Assembly (NCBI GenBank): GCA_964523295.1 | Contig: CAZGAH010000053.1 | Coordinates: forward strand, 1-30,379 | Direction of reading: 5' to 3' | Length of the DNA stretch: 30,379 nucleotides | Source of the DNA: CAZGAH01 sp964523295 | GTDB taxonomy: Bacteria; Desulfobacterota; Desulfovibrionia; Desulfovibrionales; Desulfovibrionaceae | Made by a program: the position numbers and the translations under genes | The notes under the pieces: generated by a model | The model's input: the letters and a program-made list of their open reading frames with translations, nothing else | Told to the model about the DNA's origin: nothing | Database searches by the model: none | Part shown: one piece after another, positions 8,655 to 17,114 of the stretch | Numbering within the stretch: position 1 is the first letter of the stretch | Layout of the letters: every line of letters begins with the position of its first letter

Positions 8655-11600
8655 TCAGGCGTTTTCCGGCGTCAGCACGAGGTACAGGCAGGGCACCACC
8701 AGCAGCGAGACCAGCGTGGCGGCCAACAGTCCGAAGATGATGGCCAGGCACAGCGGCGACCACATCGGGCTGGACCAGGCCAAGGGTGTCAACCCGACGA
8801 CCGTGGTGATCGTGGTGCTCAGAATCGGGCGCAAACGCTGCGCGCCGCCATTGGCAGCAGCCTCGCGCACTGACTGTCCTTCCTCGCGACGCCTGTTCAT
8901 AGTTTCGACCATCACGATGGCGTCGTTAACCACAATGCCGACCAGGGCTATCACCCCGATCATGGCCGGAAAGGAAAACGGCATCTGCAGGGCGTAAAAA
9001 CCGCCGAAGGTACCGATCAACGCAAACGGCATCGAGAAGATGATGATGAGTGGCTGGGTGAATGATCCGAACTGCAGGGCCAGGGCCGCAAAGACCAGAA
9101 AAATGGCCACAGCCAGCATTGCGGCTGCGGATTCGTAGGTCGTCGCAGCCGCCTCGACCTCGCCACGGAAGGAATAGCGCACGTCCAGAGGCCAGGCGGC
9201 TTTCATGGCCTCCAGGCCCGGTTGGAGCTCGCCGAGGATTTCGCCGACCGTACGTCCGGAGTTTTTGGCCATGACCGTTACCGAACGCTTCCCTTCGCTA
9301 TGGGTAATGGCCAGGGGCGCGCGGTCTACCACCGGCTTCAGCAAGGGCCAGAAGGCCACGGTCCGGCCGTCATCCCGAAAGGCGCGCAGCAGCACCAGAT
9401 CCTCCAGCTCCGTCGGACCGCCCGGGGCGCCCTTGCGCCCGGCCCAGGCCGTGCCGACGCGGATGTCCATATCGTCCAGGACGCCTTCCCTTGGGAAACT
9501 GCCTGCTTTTTCGTCCACCATAGCCAGGCGTATCTGCCGCGCCAGTGACTGATGCCCGATGCCGTGAAAATCCATGGCCTCGCGGTCGGGCAGAAACTTC
9601 ACATCCGGACGCGCTGGTCCCAGATTGTCGCGAACGTCCGTCGCCCCGGGTACACGGGCCAGGGCATCCTGGACCTGCAAGGAAATCCGGCGCAAGGCGT
9701 CCATATCGTCCCCGACGATTTCGACCTGTACGGGATCCTCCGTGGTGGAACCGCCCAGCTCCGGCGTCAGAACCAGCAGGCTGCCCGGGAAGAAGCGCAA
9801 CGCCTGCTCCAGCTCCTGCCGCAGCGCCGGCAGATACGCCCAGGCCGGCTGCTCCCGCTCGGCCAGCGGAGTGAATACCGCGGAAAAGCCGACCAGGTAT
9901 TTATCCTCCTCCGGCGTTAACGCCTCGCCGATGGAGTTGCGCGCGAGCGGACTCTTCTTGCCGGCGAAGGCGACCACGCTCTCCAGGTAGTCCTTGTGAC
10001 GCAGCACCTCGCCAATTTTGTCGGCCACGCCGCGGGCTTCCTCCAGGATGGTGTCCGGCGCCAGCTCCACCGTGACGCCAAGGTTGCGACCGTCGGTTTT
10101 CGGGTACAGCAGGCTGGGCAGCCGGCTGGCAGCAACGAGGGACAGCGCGAACAGCAAGAGGGTTGCCAGGCTGACGCCAACTGCCGTCCAGCGATTGCGC
10201 ACCAGAGCCGCGAGGCTCCAACGGGCCAGCGCAGCAACAGCCTTTTCCGTGGCCCGGTCTATCATCGTCTTGCCCGGAGCGCTTTTCATGCCCCTGAAAA
10301 GGCCCCGCGAAAGCGGAATATCGACCAGCAGCGCGATGAGAAAACTCATGACCAGGCAGGTAATGGCCGCCACCGGAATGACGCGGATAAACTTGCCATC
10401 CACGCCGCCGATCCCGAACAGGGGCACGAGGGCCAGAATGGTGGTCAGCTGTCCGACAAAGGCCGGCATCCCGTAAATCTTGACCGTACGCAAGGCCGAC
10501 TGTTCGAAGGACAGCCTGTCCATGAACACGCCCTCGTGCATCCCCTCCATCATCAGGATGAACACGTCCACCAGCAGCCCCAGGGCCAGCACCATGCCGA
10601 TGATCACCAGCTCGTTGAGCGTGAAACCCAGAAAGTAAATGACCCCCAGAGCCCCGATAAAGGTCAGCGGTATGGAGAGCCCGGCAACAAGCGCCTCCCG
10701 CCAGGAGAGCATGAAAAAGAGCACGACGAAAACACAGAGCATGGCCTGCCAGCCGTTGTTCACCACCTCGAGGATCTTTTCCCAAATAATGACCGACTGG
10801 TCCGAGGTGATGCGGTACTCCAGTCCCCAGGGCCAATCCACGCTCCGGGACAGCTGCTCCAGCTCTGCCTTGACACGTTCTATCACGGCCAGGGTGTCGG
10901 CGCCCGGCGCCTTGAGCACCGCCAGGTCCACCGCGGGATGGAAGGCGCTGCCGTCCAGGCTCACCTGCACGCGACTGGTTTCGCGCTTGAGGTCGCGGCG
11001 CACCTGGGCCACCTCGGCCAGACGCACCGTACGGCCCGAGGCCGTTCGCGCCACGGGCAGGGCAGCCAGATCCGCCAGGTCGCGGAACCGTCCGAAAAAA
11101 CGGACCTCGCCGCTGAAGTCCGCGGTCTCGATGGTGTCCCAGGGCATGTCAAGATTGGCGTCCCGGATTTTCTCCACCACCTGCTCCGGCGATATCTGCA
11201 AGGCCAGCAGACGCTCCTGCAGCAGTTGCACCAGGACCACTTCCTCGCGCAGCCCTGCGGTGTCCACCTTTTTGACACCGGGAATGCGTTCCAGCGCCTT
11301 TTGTACCAGCCTGGCGCCGCGGCTCATGGCCAGAGCGGAAAGCTCGCCGCGCAGCGCGACGGTCAGGATGGGCGTATCGTTTACCGAGACCTCCTCGATG
11401 ACCGGCCGTTCGGCCTGCCTGGGCAGGTCAGGAAGCGCGTCGGCAACCTTTTCGCGCAGCAGCTGCATGGCCTCGACCAGATTGACCTCGGCCCTGAATT
11501 CCACGGCAACGACCGAAAAAGAGTTGAAAGAGGCGCTACGCAGGCGCTTGAGCCCTTTAAGCGTTTTGAGCTTCTTCTCCAGCCGGTTGGTGACCTCTTT

Positions 11601-11816
11601 TTCGATGGTCTCGGGATCAGCGCCGGGCCAGTTGGTGCAGACCGTCGCCTGCGCCATGGCCAGGTCCGGCATCGATTCCTTGACGATATTCTTCGCCGCA
11701 AGCAGGCCGCCCAGGATGCAGGCCGCCACGAACAGCACGGCGAACACCGGGCGCAGGAAAAAGAAGCGCGCAGCCCGGGAAACGGTCTGGTCGTGCTCCT
11801 CGCCTGGCCTCGTCAT
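8655..11816 (-). CDS. RND-family efflux transporter permease (AcrB-like inner membrane pump)
   Basis: A 1053-residue RND pump, the usual length. A first membrane helix lies at about residues 23-43, then a porter domain, a block of helices at about 345-500, a second porter region, and a last helical block at about 880-1045. Such pumps sit in the inner membrane and use the proton gradient to export substrates through an adaptor and an outer-membrane channel. In the fourth helix the motif is GLLVDVFILMMEG: Asp417 is present, but the second Asp of the AcrB pair is Val. In the tenth-helix region the AcrB Lys position reads VVNDAIVMVE (Asn964, Asp965). Its ATG overlaps the stop of the adaptor gene by four bases (11813-11816), so the two are translationally coupled. 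No TolC-like gene is in the window. Substrate unknown. Confidence 0.93.
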   Translation of the reverse strand: MTRPGEEHDQTVSRAARFFFLRPVFAVLFVAACILGGLLAAKNIVKESMPDLAMAQATVCTNWPGADPETIEKEVTNRLEKKLKTLKGLKRLRSASFNSFSVVAVEFRAEVNLVEAMQLLREKVADALPDLPRQAERPVIEEVSVNDTPILTVALRGELSALAMSRGARLVQKALERIPGVKKVDTAGLREEVVLVQLLQERLLALQISPEQVVEKIRDANLDMPWDTIETADFSGEVRFFGRFRDLADLAALPVARTASGRTVRLAEVAQVRRDLKRETSRVQVSLDGSAFHPAVDLAVLKAPGADTLAVIERVKAELEQLSRSVDWPWGLEYRITSDQSVIIWEKILEVVNNGWQAMLCVFVVLFFMLSWREALVAGLSIPLTFIGALGVIYFLGFTLNELVIIGMVLALGLLVDVFILMMEGMHEGVFMDRLSFEQSALRTVKIYGMPAFVGQLTTILALVPLFGIGGVDGKFIRVIPVAAITCLVMSFLIALLVDIPLSRGLFRGMKSAPGKTMIDRATEKAVAALARWSLAALVRNRWTAVGVSLATLLLFALSLVAASRLPSLLYPKTDGRNLGVTVELAPDTILEEARGVADKIGEVLRHKDYLESVVAFAGKKSPLARNSIGEALTPEEDKYLVGFSAVFTPLAEREQPAWAYLPALRQELEQALRFFPGSLLVLTPELGGSTTEDPVQVEIVGDDMDALRRISLQVQDALARVPGATDVRDNLGPARPDVKFLPDREAMDFHGIGHQSLARQIRLAMVDEKAGSFPREGVLDDMDIRVGTAWAGRKGAPGGPTELEDLVLLRAFRDDGRTVAFWPLLKPVVDRAPLAITHSEGKRSVTVMAKNSGRTVGEILGELQPGLEAMKAAWPLDVRYSFRGEVEAAATTYESAAAMLAVAIFLVFAALALQFGSFTQPLIIIFSMPFALIGTFGGFYALQMPFSFPAMIGVIALVGIVVNDAIVMVETMNRRREEGQSVREAAANGGAQRLRPILSTTITTVVGLTPLAWSSPMWSPLCLAIIFGLLAATLVSLLVVPCLYLVLTPENA

Positions 11817-13207
11817 CGCCCCACCCCTTCCAGCACCTCAATGATTTCCACCGGGGCTCCGTCCGTCAGCCGGTGGCGACCGTCCGTGACCACGAGTTCG
11901 CCCTCGGCTACGCCGGTAGCCGCCTCCATGGCCGTAAACGAGGACACGCCCTCGGTTACGCGCCTGAGTTCAGCCGTGTTCTTTCGGGTATCGACCACGA
12001 AGACCTGCGGCGCGTTGTCTTCGTAGATATAGGCGTCGTACGGCAAGGCCAGGGCATTGGGGTTTTCCTGCAGGACAATCCAGCAAAAGACGAACATGCC
12101 GTCGCGCAAGGGCAGCGGTTGCCCGTCCTTCTGTTCCACGCGCACCGTGACCCGGACCGAACGACCGCCGGGATTGATGGCCGGATTGACCGCGAACACC
12201 GTCCCCTCTACGGGCCAGCCGCTGGCTCCGGCATCGTCGTAGCGTTTCAAATCCGCCGTGGGAGCTACCTGCGCCGCTTGTCCGGGGCGGACGCGCTGCG
12301 CGTCGGAGGCGGGGATGTCCGTCGTGATTTCGAAGGCGCTGGCGTCCAGTACCACCATCGGCACCGTTTGCAGCAGGACCTGCTCGGAGGAGGTGTCCAC
12401 CATCTGCGGCGAATAGAAATCGCCGCGCCGGATGTTCACAAAGCTCAGCACACCGTCGAACGGGGCGTAAATGGCCGTGCGCTCCACGGAATAATCGGCC
12501 TGCTCCACGCGCGCCGTGGCCGCGTCGACGGTCGATGACGCTGCCTCGAGTTCCGCGACCGCGGCGTTGACCACGGCCTCGGCAGTGCGCAATTCGGTTT
12601 CTCCCTGCTCCAGCTGACTCTGCGAAATGACCCCGTCGGTATGAAGCTTGCGCCGCCGCCCCTGCTCTGCCGCAGCCAGCTGACGCCGGGCCCTGGCCTC
12701 GTCGAGCCGGGCCCTGGCCAGCCCAAGACGCTTGTCCAGCTCCTCGCGCCCGGCCCTGGCTTCCTTGAGCTGCCCCTTCTGGGTGCGGGGCTCGATCTGG
12801 GCAAGCAGCTCGCCCTTGAGCCCCGGCCCGGAAGGTCCCTTGACCCGATCCCCGGAACGCAAGGGCAGACCGTCGTCGCCGTCCTTTACATAGGCCACGC
12901 GCCCGGAAGCCGCGAAGGCCAGAAACTCGCGGCGTGCTGCCCTGGCTGTCCCCTGGGTGGCCAGGAACTCCCGCACCGGCGCGCGTACGGCCTTGACCAC
13001 GCGGACGGGCTTTGGCGGTGGCGAGGCAACCCTGGTCTCCGCGTTCTCGCTATTGCAACTGGCACACAACACAATGACCAGCAGGACGGCGACGAACCGG
13101 AGCACAGACAAATACTCTGAGCGGGCACCTGAACCGGCACTGCCTCCGGCAGAGCGGATTATCCGTACCAAACCCTTCACTCTCGCGGAACATGCCCTGT
13201 TTACCAC
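11813..13207 (-). CDS. RND periplasmic adaptor (membrane fusion protein), probable lipoprotein
   Basis: This is the adaptor linking the RND pump encoded immediately downstream to an outer-membrane channel. Visible parts are a hydrophobic segment ending in CASC (candidate lipid-bearing Cys51 counted from GTG 13207), a biotinyl-lipoyl half, a long Ala/Glu/Arg-rich coiled-coil hairpin at about residues 145-245, and the second lipoyl half beginning IYAPFDGVL, followed by beta-barrel and membrane-proximal domains. The -3 position of the lipobox is Cys, which is unusual. The start is uncertain. GTG 13207 has a GGGAGG nine bases upstream but leaves about 35 polar residues before the signal segment. 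GTG 13105 or TTG 13111 would give a compact signal peptide. The gene ends in a four-base ATGA overlap with the pump gene. Family call is firm. Confidence 0.88.
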   Translation of the reverse strand: MVNRACSARVKGLVRIIRSAGGSAGSGARSEYLSVLRFVAVLLVIVLCASCNSENAETRVASPPPKPVRVVKAVRAPVREFLATQGTARAARREFLAFAASGRVAYVKDGDDGLPLRSGDRVKGPSGPGLKGELLAQIEPRTQKGQLKEARAGREELDKRLGLARARLDEARARRQLAAAEQGRRRKLHTDGVISQSQLEQGETELRTAEAVVNAAVAELEAASSTVDAATARVEQADYSVERTAIYAPFDGVLSFVNIRRGDFYSPQMVDTSSEQVLLQTVPMVVLDASAFEITTDIPASDAQRVRPGQAAQVAPTADLKRYDDAGASGWPVEGTVFAVNPAINPGGRSVRVTVRVEQKDGQPLPLRDGMFVFCWIVLQENPNALALPYDAYIYEDNAPQVFVVDTRKNTAELRRVTEGVSSFTAMEAATGVAEGELVVTDGRHRLTDGAPVEIIEVLEGVGR

Positions 13208-13339
13208 GTCTCATGCCCTCCCTGAATTCGGTTCGCACGCGCCGCGCGCGGAAATTGCCCCCTGCCCTGCCCCGCCCTGCTCAGTCTGGACCTGCCCGGA
13301 CAGGCATCGTCCCCACCGCGCGGGCCGGGCACATCCTCA

Positions 13340-13540
13340 CTATTCGTCGTCCAGAGTGATGCACCCCTCGGGACAATACACCACGAGTTCTCTCGCCAGG
13401 GTCTCGGGAACCTGGTCCACTTTCAGAAACGGAAGTTCCAGAGAAGAATCCCAGATGATATAGTCCGGCCCGAGCCCGGCGCATATCCCGCAGCGCTTGC
13501 AGCCGCCAATATCCAGGGACAGCGTACGCAGTGTATCCAC
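13340..13540 (-). CDS. Small single-cluster ferredoxin
   Basis: A 66-residue acidic ferredoxin. Cys14, Cys17 and Cys20 (CKRCGIC), plus Cys56 followed by Pro near the C-terminus, form the classic ligand set of a single [4Fe-4S] or [3Fe-4S] cluster; an additional Cys60 lies in CPEGC. Such proteins carry one electron in the cytoplasm. The start is GTG 13540, supported by GGAGG seven bases upstream; no in-frame ATG fits better. It lies about 60 bases after the DsrE-like gene on the same strand, downstream of the FIST and kinase genes, and may be cotranscribed with them. The redox partner cannot be told from the sequence. Confidence 0.9.
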   Translation of the reverse strand: MDTLRTLSLDIGGCKRCGICAGLGPDYIIWDSSLELPFLKVDQVPETLARELVVYCPEGCITLDDE

Positions 13541-13597
13541 GTCATGGCCTCCGATAGTCCGGTTTTTGCCGGGGCGGCAGTCAGATTTGGTAACGGC

Positions 13598-13945
13598 TCA
13601 AAAGATCAGCACCTCGAAGTCGTCATCAAGAAAACGGGCCACGGACGGATGCCCGTTCATGTCGTCCAGGGGAGTAAATCCCGCGGCGAGCGCGGCATCG
13701 AAGACGCCCAGCTTCGTTGCGCAGGCCCGGCAGACGCCGGCGAACAGTCCCTGATTCTTTGCCTTCGAATAGAGCCCGTGCAGGGGATGTTCTGCGCCGG
13801 CCATGGCCGGTATCAGCGCCGTGGCGGATCCCTCCATGACTATCGTTGCCTGATGCCCGCGCCCGGCAAGATCGAGCGCATTGAGCAACACGTGGATAAA
13901 ACAGACCGGATCTCCCTGAAAGGCGAACAACGCGACGCGCTTCAT
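13598..13945 (-). CDS. DsrE-like small cytoplasmic protein
   Basis: A 115-residue protein with the alternating strand-helix pattern of DsrE/DsrF-like folds. It opens with MKRVALFAFQGDPVCFIHVL, has a central strand TIVMEG, then a Cys-bearing segment GVCRACATKLG (Cys72, Cys75), and ends in a strand after a Gly-rich turn. Family members include sulfur-carrier subunits (TusD/DsrE), in which a Cys in the same region carries persulfide, as well as proteins of unknown role. ATG 13945 is chosen over the longer frame start at 13966 because a GGGGGA lies seven bases upstream and the conserved N-terminal strand begins there. It sits between the histidine kinase and ferredoxin genes. Sulfur transfer is an inference; the two Cys make it possible. 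Confidence 0.72.
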   Translation of the reverse strand: MKRVALFAFQGDPVCFIHVLLNALDLAGRGHQATIVMEGSATALIPAMAGAEHPLHGLYSKAKNQGLFAGVCRACATKLGVFDAALAAGFTPLDDMNGHPSVARFLDDDFEVLIF

Positions 13946-14014
13946 GTTCAGTCCCCCAACTGTCAATGGTTATCGCTCACAATGCGACATCGACCGGTAC
14001 GGCTTCATCCCTGG

Positions 14015-15817
14015 CTACAATGTAGAATATCCGGAGCAAGTGGGCAAGGTGAAGGAAAAAATGCTTCCCTTTCCTGGCTGACTTTCAACTTTGATAACGC
14101 CGCCGTGCCGCTCGACGATCTGTCGGCAGATGGCCAGGCCCAGGCCCGTGCCCTTGGGTCTGTCGGTCAGCGTATCGCCGAGCTGACGAAATGTATCGAA
14201 AATGATTCCCTGGTCGCCCGGGGCGATTCCTATCCCGTTGTCGCGGACGCTGACGAGCAGCAGCCCTGACGACGTCTCCGCCCTACAGGTCACAGCGCCG
14301 CGCTCCGTGAATTTGACCGCATTGGAAAGCAGATTGATCAGCACCTGGATGATCCGATCCGGATCGCCGCAGACGTCAGGAAGCGGCTGGACAATCTCAA
14401 CATTCAGCCGCAGGCCTTTCTGCTCCACCAAAGCCTCAACCGTGGTGCAGGCATGGTCGACGAGCCTGGCGATATCGATTGGTACGCTTTTGAAGTCCTG
14501 TTTCCCGGCTTCCATTTTGGAGATATCCAGCACGTCGTTAATCAAATCGGTCAACCGTCTGCCTTCGGCAATGATGATGGCGATATTCTCGCCCATCTGC
14601 CTGGTGGCCTCTTTCGCTCGCGACGCGCTCTCCGGGAGCACCGGCGCGACGTCGCGCAGCAGGCGTCGGTTGATCATCCTGGCAAACCCGATCACCGAGG
14701 TGAGCGGCGTGCGCAATTCGTGCGAAACCATCGAAAGAAAATCGGATTTGGCCCGGCTGGCCAATTCCGCCGTATCCTTGGCCGCCTTGTACTGCGCCTC
14801 CAGGCGGCGTCGTTCCTGTATTTCCTGCCGTAAGGCCTCGTTGGAGGCCGTCAACGCGGCCGTACGCTCGGCAACGCGCTTTTCCAGCTCGTCATAGGCC
14901 CTTTTCAATGACGCTTCGGCAATCTTCCGACTGCTGATGTCCGTACAGGAACCCTCGATATGCAGCCACTCTCCCTCGGCGTCGCGCACGGCACGGGCGC
15001 AGATGGCGACATAGATTTCCGCTCCGTCGCGACGGCGAGCCTTGATTTCCCAATTGGCGATTTCACCGCGCGTCAACAGGGCCTGCAACACGGCCTGGCG
15101 GTCCGCAGGAACGCTATAGTGGTCCCAGGCAATGCACGGACCGGCGGAAAGGAGAGCCTGCGGCGAATCGAAGCCGAAAATACGAGCCTGCGCCGGATTG
15201 GCGCTCAGATATCGCCCCTCGAACGTGGTCACGAAAATGCCTTCAACGGCATGCTCGAAAATGGCCCGATACTTCTCTTCAGCCTGTCGCAAGGCAGCTT
15301 CGGTATGTTTGCTTTCGGTGACGTCGCGGAGAATGGCGATGCAGCGTCCCTTGACCAGAGGCTGGAGCCGCAATTCCAGATATCGGGTCTGGCCGTCGCT
15401 TTCGAGGGAGAAGACGAACTCGGCGCCATGCCCGCTGTTCGCCACGTTGGCCAAGGCGCGTTGGAATGGCTCCCGCGCGTTGGTCAACAGCGGCAGATCG
15501 ACCAGACGTCTGCCGATCATGCCCTGACAGGTCATGAACGAGGATGTCCCCTGCCCGCCCTTGCAATCAATGACCGTGCCCTCGTGATCCAGCCAGACGA
15601 ACAGATCCGGGAAGGCCTGAAACACGGCCCTCAGTTCGGCATTTTTTTGCGTCAGCTCGGTGGAACTCAGCTCCAGCGAACGCTCGATCAGCTCCCGGTC
15701 ATCGTCGAACTGATGATAGCTGCCGTCCACCATGTCCACAAGAGGAACACACGCGGCTGGAATACCGGATTCATCCTTGAACAGGCGGCGAATCTGACGC
15801 TTGAGCAACCGATGCAT
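14015..15817 (-). CDS. PAS-PAS sensor histidine kinase, cytoplasmic
   Basis: A 600-residue kinase with no evident membrane segment. Order: a short N-terminal region, PAS 1 at about residues 60-170, PAS 2 at about 175-295, a coiled-coil linker at about 300-350, HisKA with phospho-accepting His366 in SMVSHELRTPLTS, then HATPase_c with the N box around Asn499 (LINLLSNAVKF), the DNGIGI box near 535, and GTGLGLAICRQIVERHGG. All catalytic motifs are intact. There is no receiver domain and no response regulator gene in the window, so it is an orphan kinase. It begins seven bases after the FIST gene stop, so the two are almost certainly cotranscribed. This is the arrangement of the NosP/NahK nitric-oxide pair of Pseudomonas, in which the FIST protein controls the kinase; the same logic here is inference. 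Confidence 0.93.
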   Translation of the reverse strand: MHRLLKRQIRRLFKDESGIPAACVPLVDMVDGSYHQFDDDRELIERSLELSSTELTQKNAELRAVFQAFPDLFVWLDHEGTVIDCKGGQGTSSFMTCQGMIGRRLVDLPLLTNAREPFQRALANVANSGHGAEFVFSLESDGQTRYLELRLQPLVKGRCIAILRDVTESKHTEAALRQAEEKYRAIFEHAVEGIFVTTFEGRYLSANPAQARIFGFDSPQALLSAGPCIAWDHYSVPADRQAVLQALLTRGEIANWEIKARRRDGAEIYVAICARAVRDAEGEWLHIEGSCTDISSRKIAEASLKRAYDELEKRVAERTAALTASNEALRQEIQERRRLEAQYKAAKDTAELASRAKSDFLSMVSHELRTPLTSVIGFARMINRRLLRDVAPVLPESASRAKEATRQMGENIAIIIAEGRRLTDLINDVLDISKMEAGKQDFKSVPIDIARLVDHACTTVEALVEQKGLRLNVEIVQPLPDVCGDPDRIIQVLINLLSNAVKFTERGAVTCRAETSSGLLLVSVRDNGIGIAPGDQGIIFDTFRQLGDTLTDRPKGTGLGLAICRQIVERHGGVIKVESQPGKGSIFSFTLPTCSGYSTL

Positions 15818-15824
15818 GGGCCTG

Positions 15825-16961
15825 TCAGCACTCGCAGAGCGTCGTTATGGTCATGGTCTGGTTATGCAATTCGCATTTCCCGCCGCTGGAGAATGGCGCG
15901 ATTTCTCCGTAGGAGTAGAAGCCGGCAAGCGTGACCGCAGGTCCCAGTACGTCGCGTACACCTTCGACCTCTTCTTCGGCCATCTGTTTCAGGATCATCC
16001 GACGGCCTACGCAACTGATGCAAATGGCCAGCTCGGGGTGCTTCGCGCCGGTGTTCTGGCAAATCCGGGCTGCACCGACCGCGCCCTCGACCAGACGGTC
16101 GAAGTTGGCCTTCATCAACTGCGCGTAGTAGCCTTGAGGAATGTTTCCGGCAAAGGTGAGGCTCTGATCCGCTTCGTTCACGGCGCTGAAGGTACGCACT
16201 ACGCTGGTCTCGCCCCCCTCCCGGCGCAGGCTCAACGGAAAGAGCAGCCCTGAGGCCGGCAATCCGGCGGCATGTTTACCCAGATAGTCCTTATACAGGC
16301 CCAAGGCCGACTTTCCGTCAAGCTCGAACAACACATTGTCGCGCGAGGCCGTAATCAGGCGCTCGGGTCCGAAGGGATCCCAACCGCCCAGCGATCCGAA
16401 GCCTACGCGCAGCCGTTGGCCGTAAAACCCTACCGCAACAACCGCATCCGACTCCAGCCCCCTGTCGCCGAGCACCCAGGTGCTCTGAAAACGATCGCCA
16501 TCGCCAGCCAATCCGCCCGTGAACTGCACCCCCTCCGGCAGGCCAGCGGCCAACCCCTCGACAAGCTCACTGCCGTTGACGTGCAGGCCGTCAGAGAGGA
16601 CGAAGACATGAACCAGGCCATTGGAGGAAAGCTGTTCGGCCAACCTGAGTCCACAACCCCGGGCGTCACCGCATTCAGCGAGTCGCGCCGTGGCGGTCTG
16701 CACCCGCGTTGCAGTACATTGGATAGCCGTGGCCACCAGACGGTTGTCGAGAATGCGGGTTCCCTGTATTTCGCCCGCCGTCGAGCATCCGAGAAAAAAC
16801 GCCTCGGGGAAAAGAGTCTGGAGCGAGGCCAGCGCCGGTTCGATTTCATTGCGGGCAAGGGAACCGAACACGAGCACGCATTGCGACCGGGCGGCCTGAT
16901 CGGCCTCGTCAAAGGGGCTCCACCCCGCGTCACCCTGCCATAGTGTCTGTACCGTACGCAT
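15825..16961 (-). CDS. FIST N/C domain sensor protein (NosP-like)
   Basis: A 378-residue protein made of a FIST N domain (about residues 25-215) and FIST_C (about 220-360). Signature stretches include FFLGCSTAGEI, VQFTGGLAGDGDRF and, near the end, LAGFYSYGEIAPF. FIST domains bind small ligands and are linked to signal transduction. In NosP (P. aeruginosa and relatives) a FIST protein binds heme and nitric oxide and regulates the kinase encoded beside it. The gene is first in a minus-strand set with the PAS kinase seven bases downstream, which matches that pairing. The C-terminus ends in two closely spaced cysteines (LCEC). ATG 16961 has GGGAG about seven bases upstream. A run of nine cytosines on the plus strand (nine guanines in the transcript) lies just before that site. 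Ligand is not determinable from sequence. Confidence 0.9.
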   Translation of the reverse strand: MRTVQTLWQGDAGWSPFDEADQAARSQCVLVFGSLARNEIEPALASLQTLFPEAFFLGCSTAGEIQGTRILDNRLVATAIQCTATRVQTATARLAECGDARGCGLRLAEQLSSNGLVHVFVLSDGLHVNGSELVEGLAAGLPEGVQFTGGLAGDGDRFQSTWVLGDRGLESDAVVAVGFYGQRLRVGFGSLGGWDPFGPERLITASRDNVLFELDGKSALGLYKDYLGKHAAGLPASGLLFPLSLRREGGETSVVRTFSAVNEADQSLTFAGNIPQGYYAQLMKANFDRLVEGAVGAARICQNTGAKHPELAICISCVGRRMILKQMAEEEVEGVRDVLGPAVTLAGFYSYGEIAPFSSGGKCELHNQTMTITTLCEC

Positions 16962-16974
16962 TGAATTCTCCCCG

Positions 16975-16983
16975 CCCCCCCCC
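16975..16983. repeat. Nine-base C homopolymer upstream of the FIST gene
   Basis: Nine consecutive C on the plus strand, read as G9 in the FIST transcript, end about 13 bases upstream of its ATG and just before the ribosome-binding GGGAG. Tracts of this length are prone to slippage, both biologically and in sequencing. Confidence 0.8.
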
Positions 16984-17056
16984 GCACTACAGTTTCAGAT
17001 TGATTGTCTGTACGCGATGCCAGGAAAATATTCAAAGAAAAATTGCCCCAGGCGCG

Positions 17057-17093
17057 AAAAAACTGGCCAGCGCCACAAGAGAGCGCTGGCCAG
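17057..17093 (-). terminator. Rho-independent terminator of the M16 protease gene
   Basis: A perfect 11-base inverted repeat, CTGGCCAGCGC at 17063-17073 and its complement at 17083-17093, encloses a nine-base loop. On the minus strand the stem is followed directly by six T (A6 at 17057-17062 on the plus strand). It begins about 20 bases after the stop codon of the M16 gene, so it ends that transcript and separates it from the FIST gene downstream. Confidence 0.92.
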
Positions 17094-17114
17094 GGAGGGA
17101 AGCGCGTTCATCGC

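Noticed and set aside
10563..10571. Idea that the pump is a heavy-metal (CzcA-type) RND
   Set aside because: The helix-four motif is GLLVDVFILMMEG, not the DFG-x3-DGA-x4-EN pattern of that group.
9996..12026. 676-codon plus-strand frame
   Set aside because: Antisense shadow of the RND pump and adaptor genes; His/Gln/Arg-rich with no recognisable motif.
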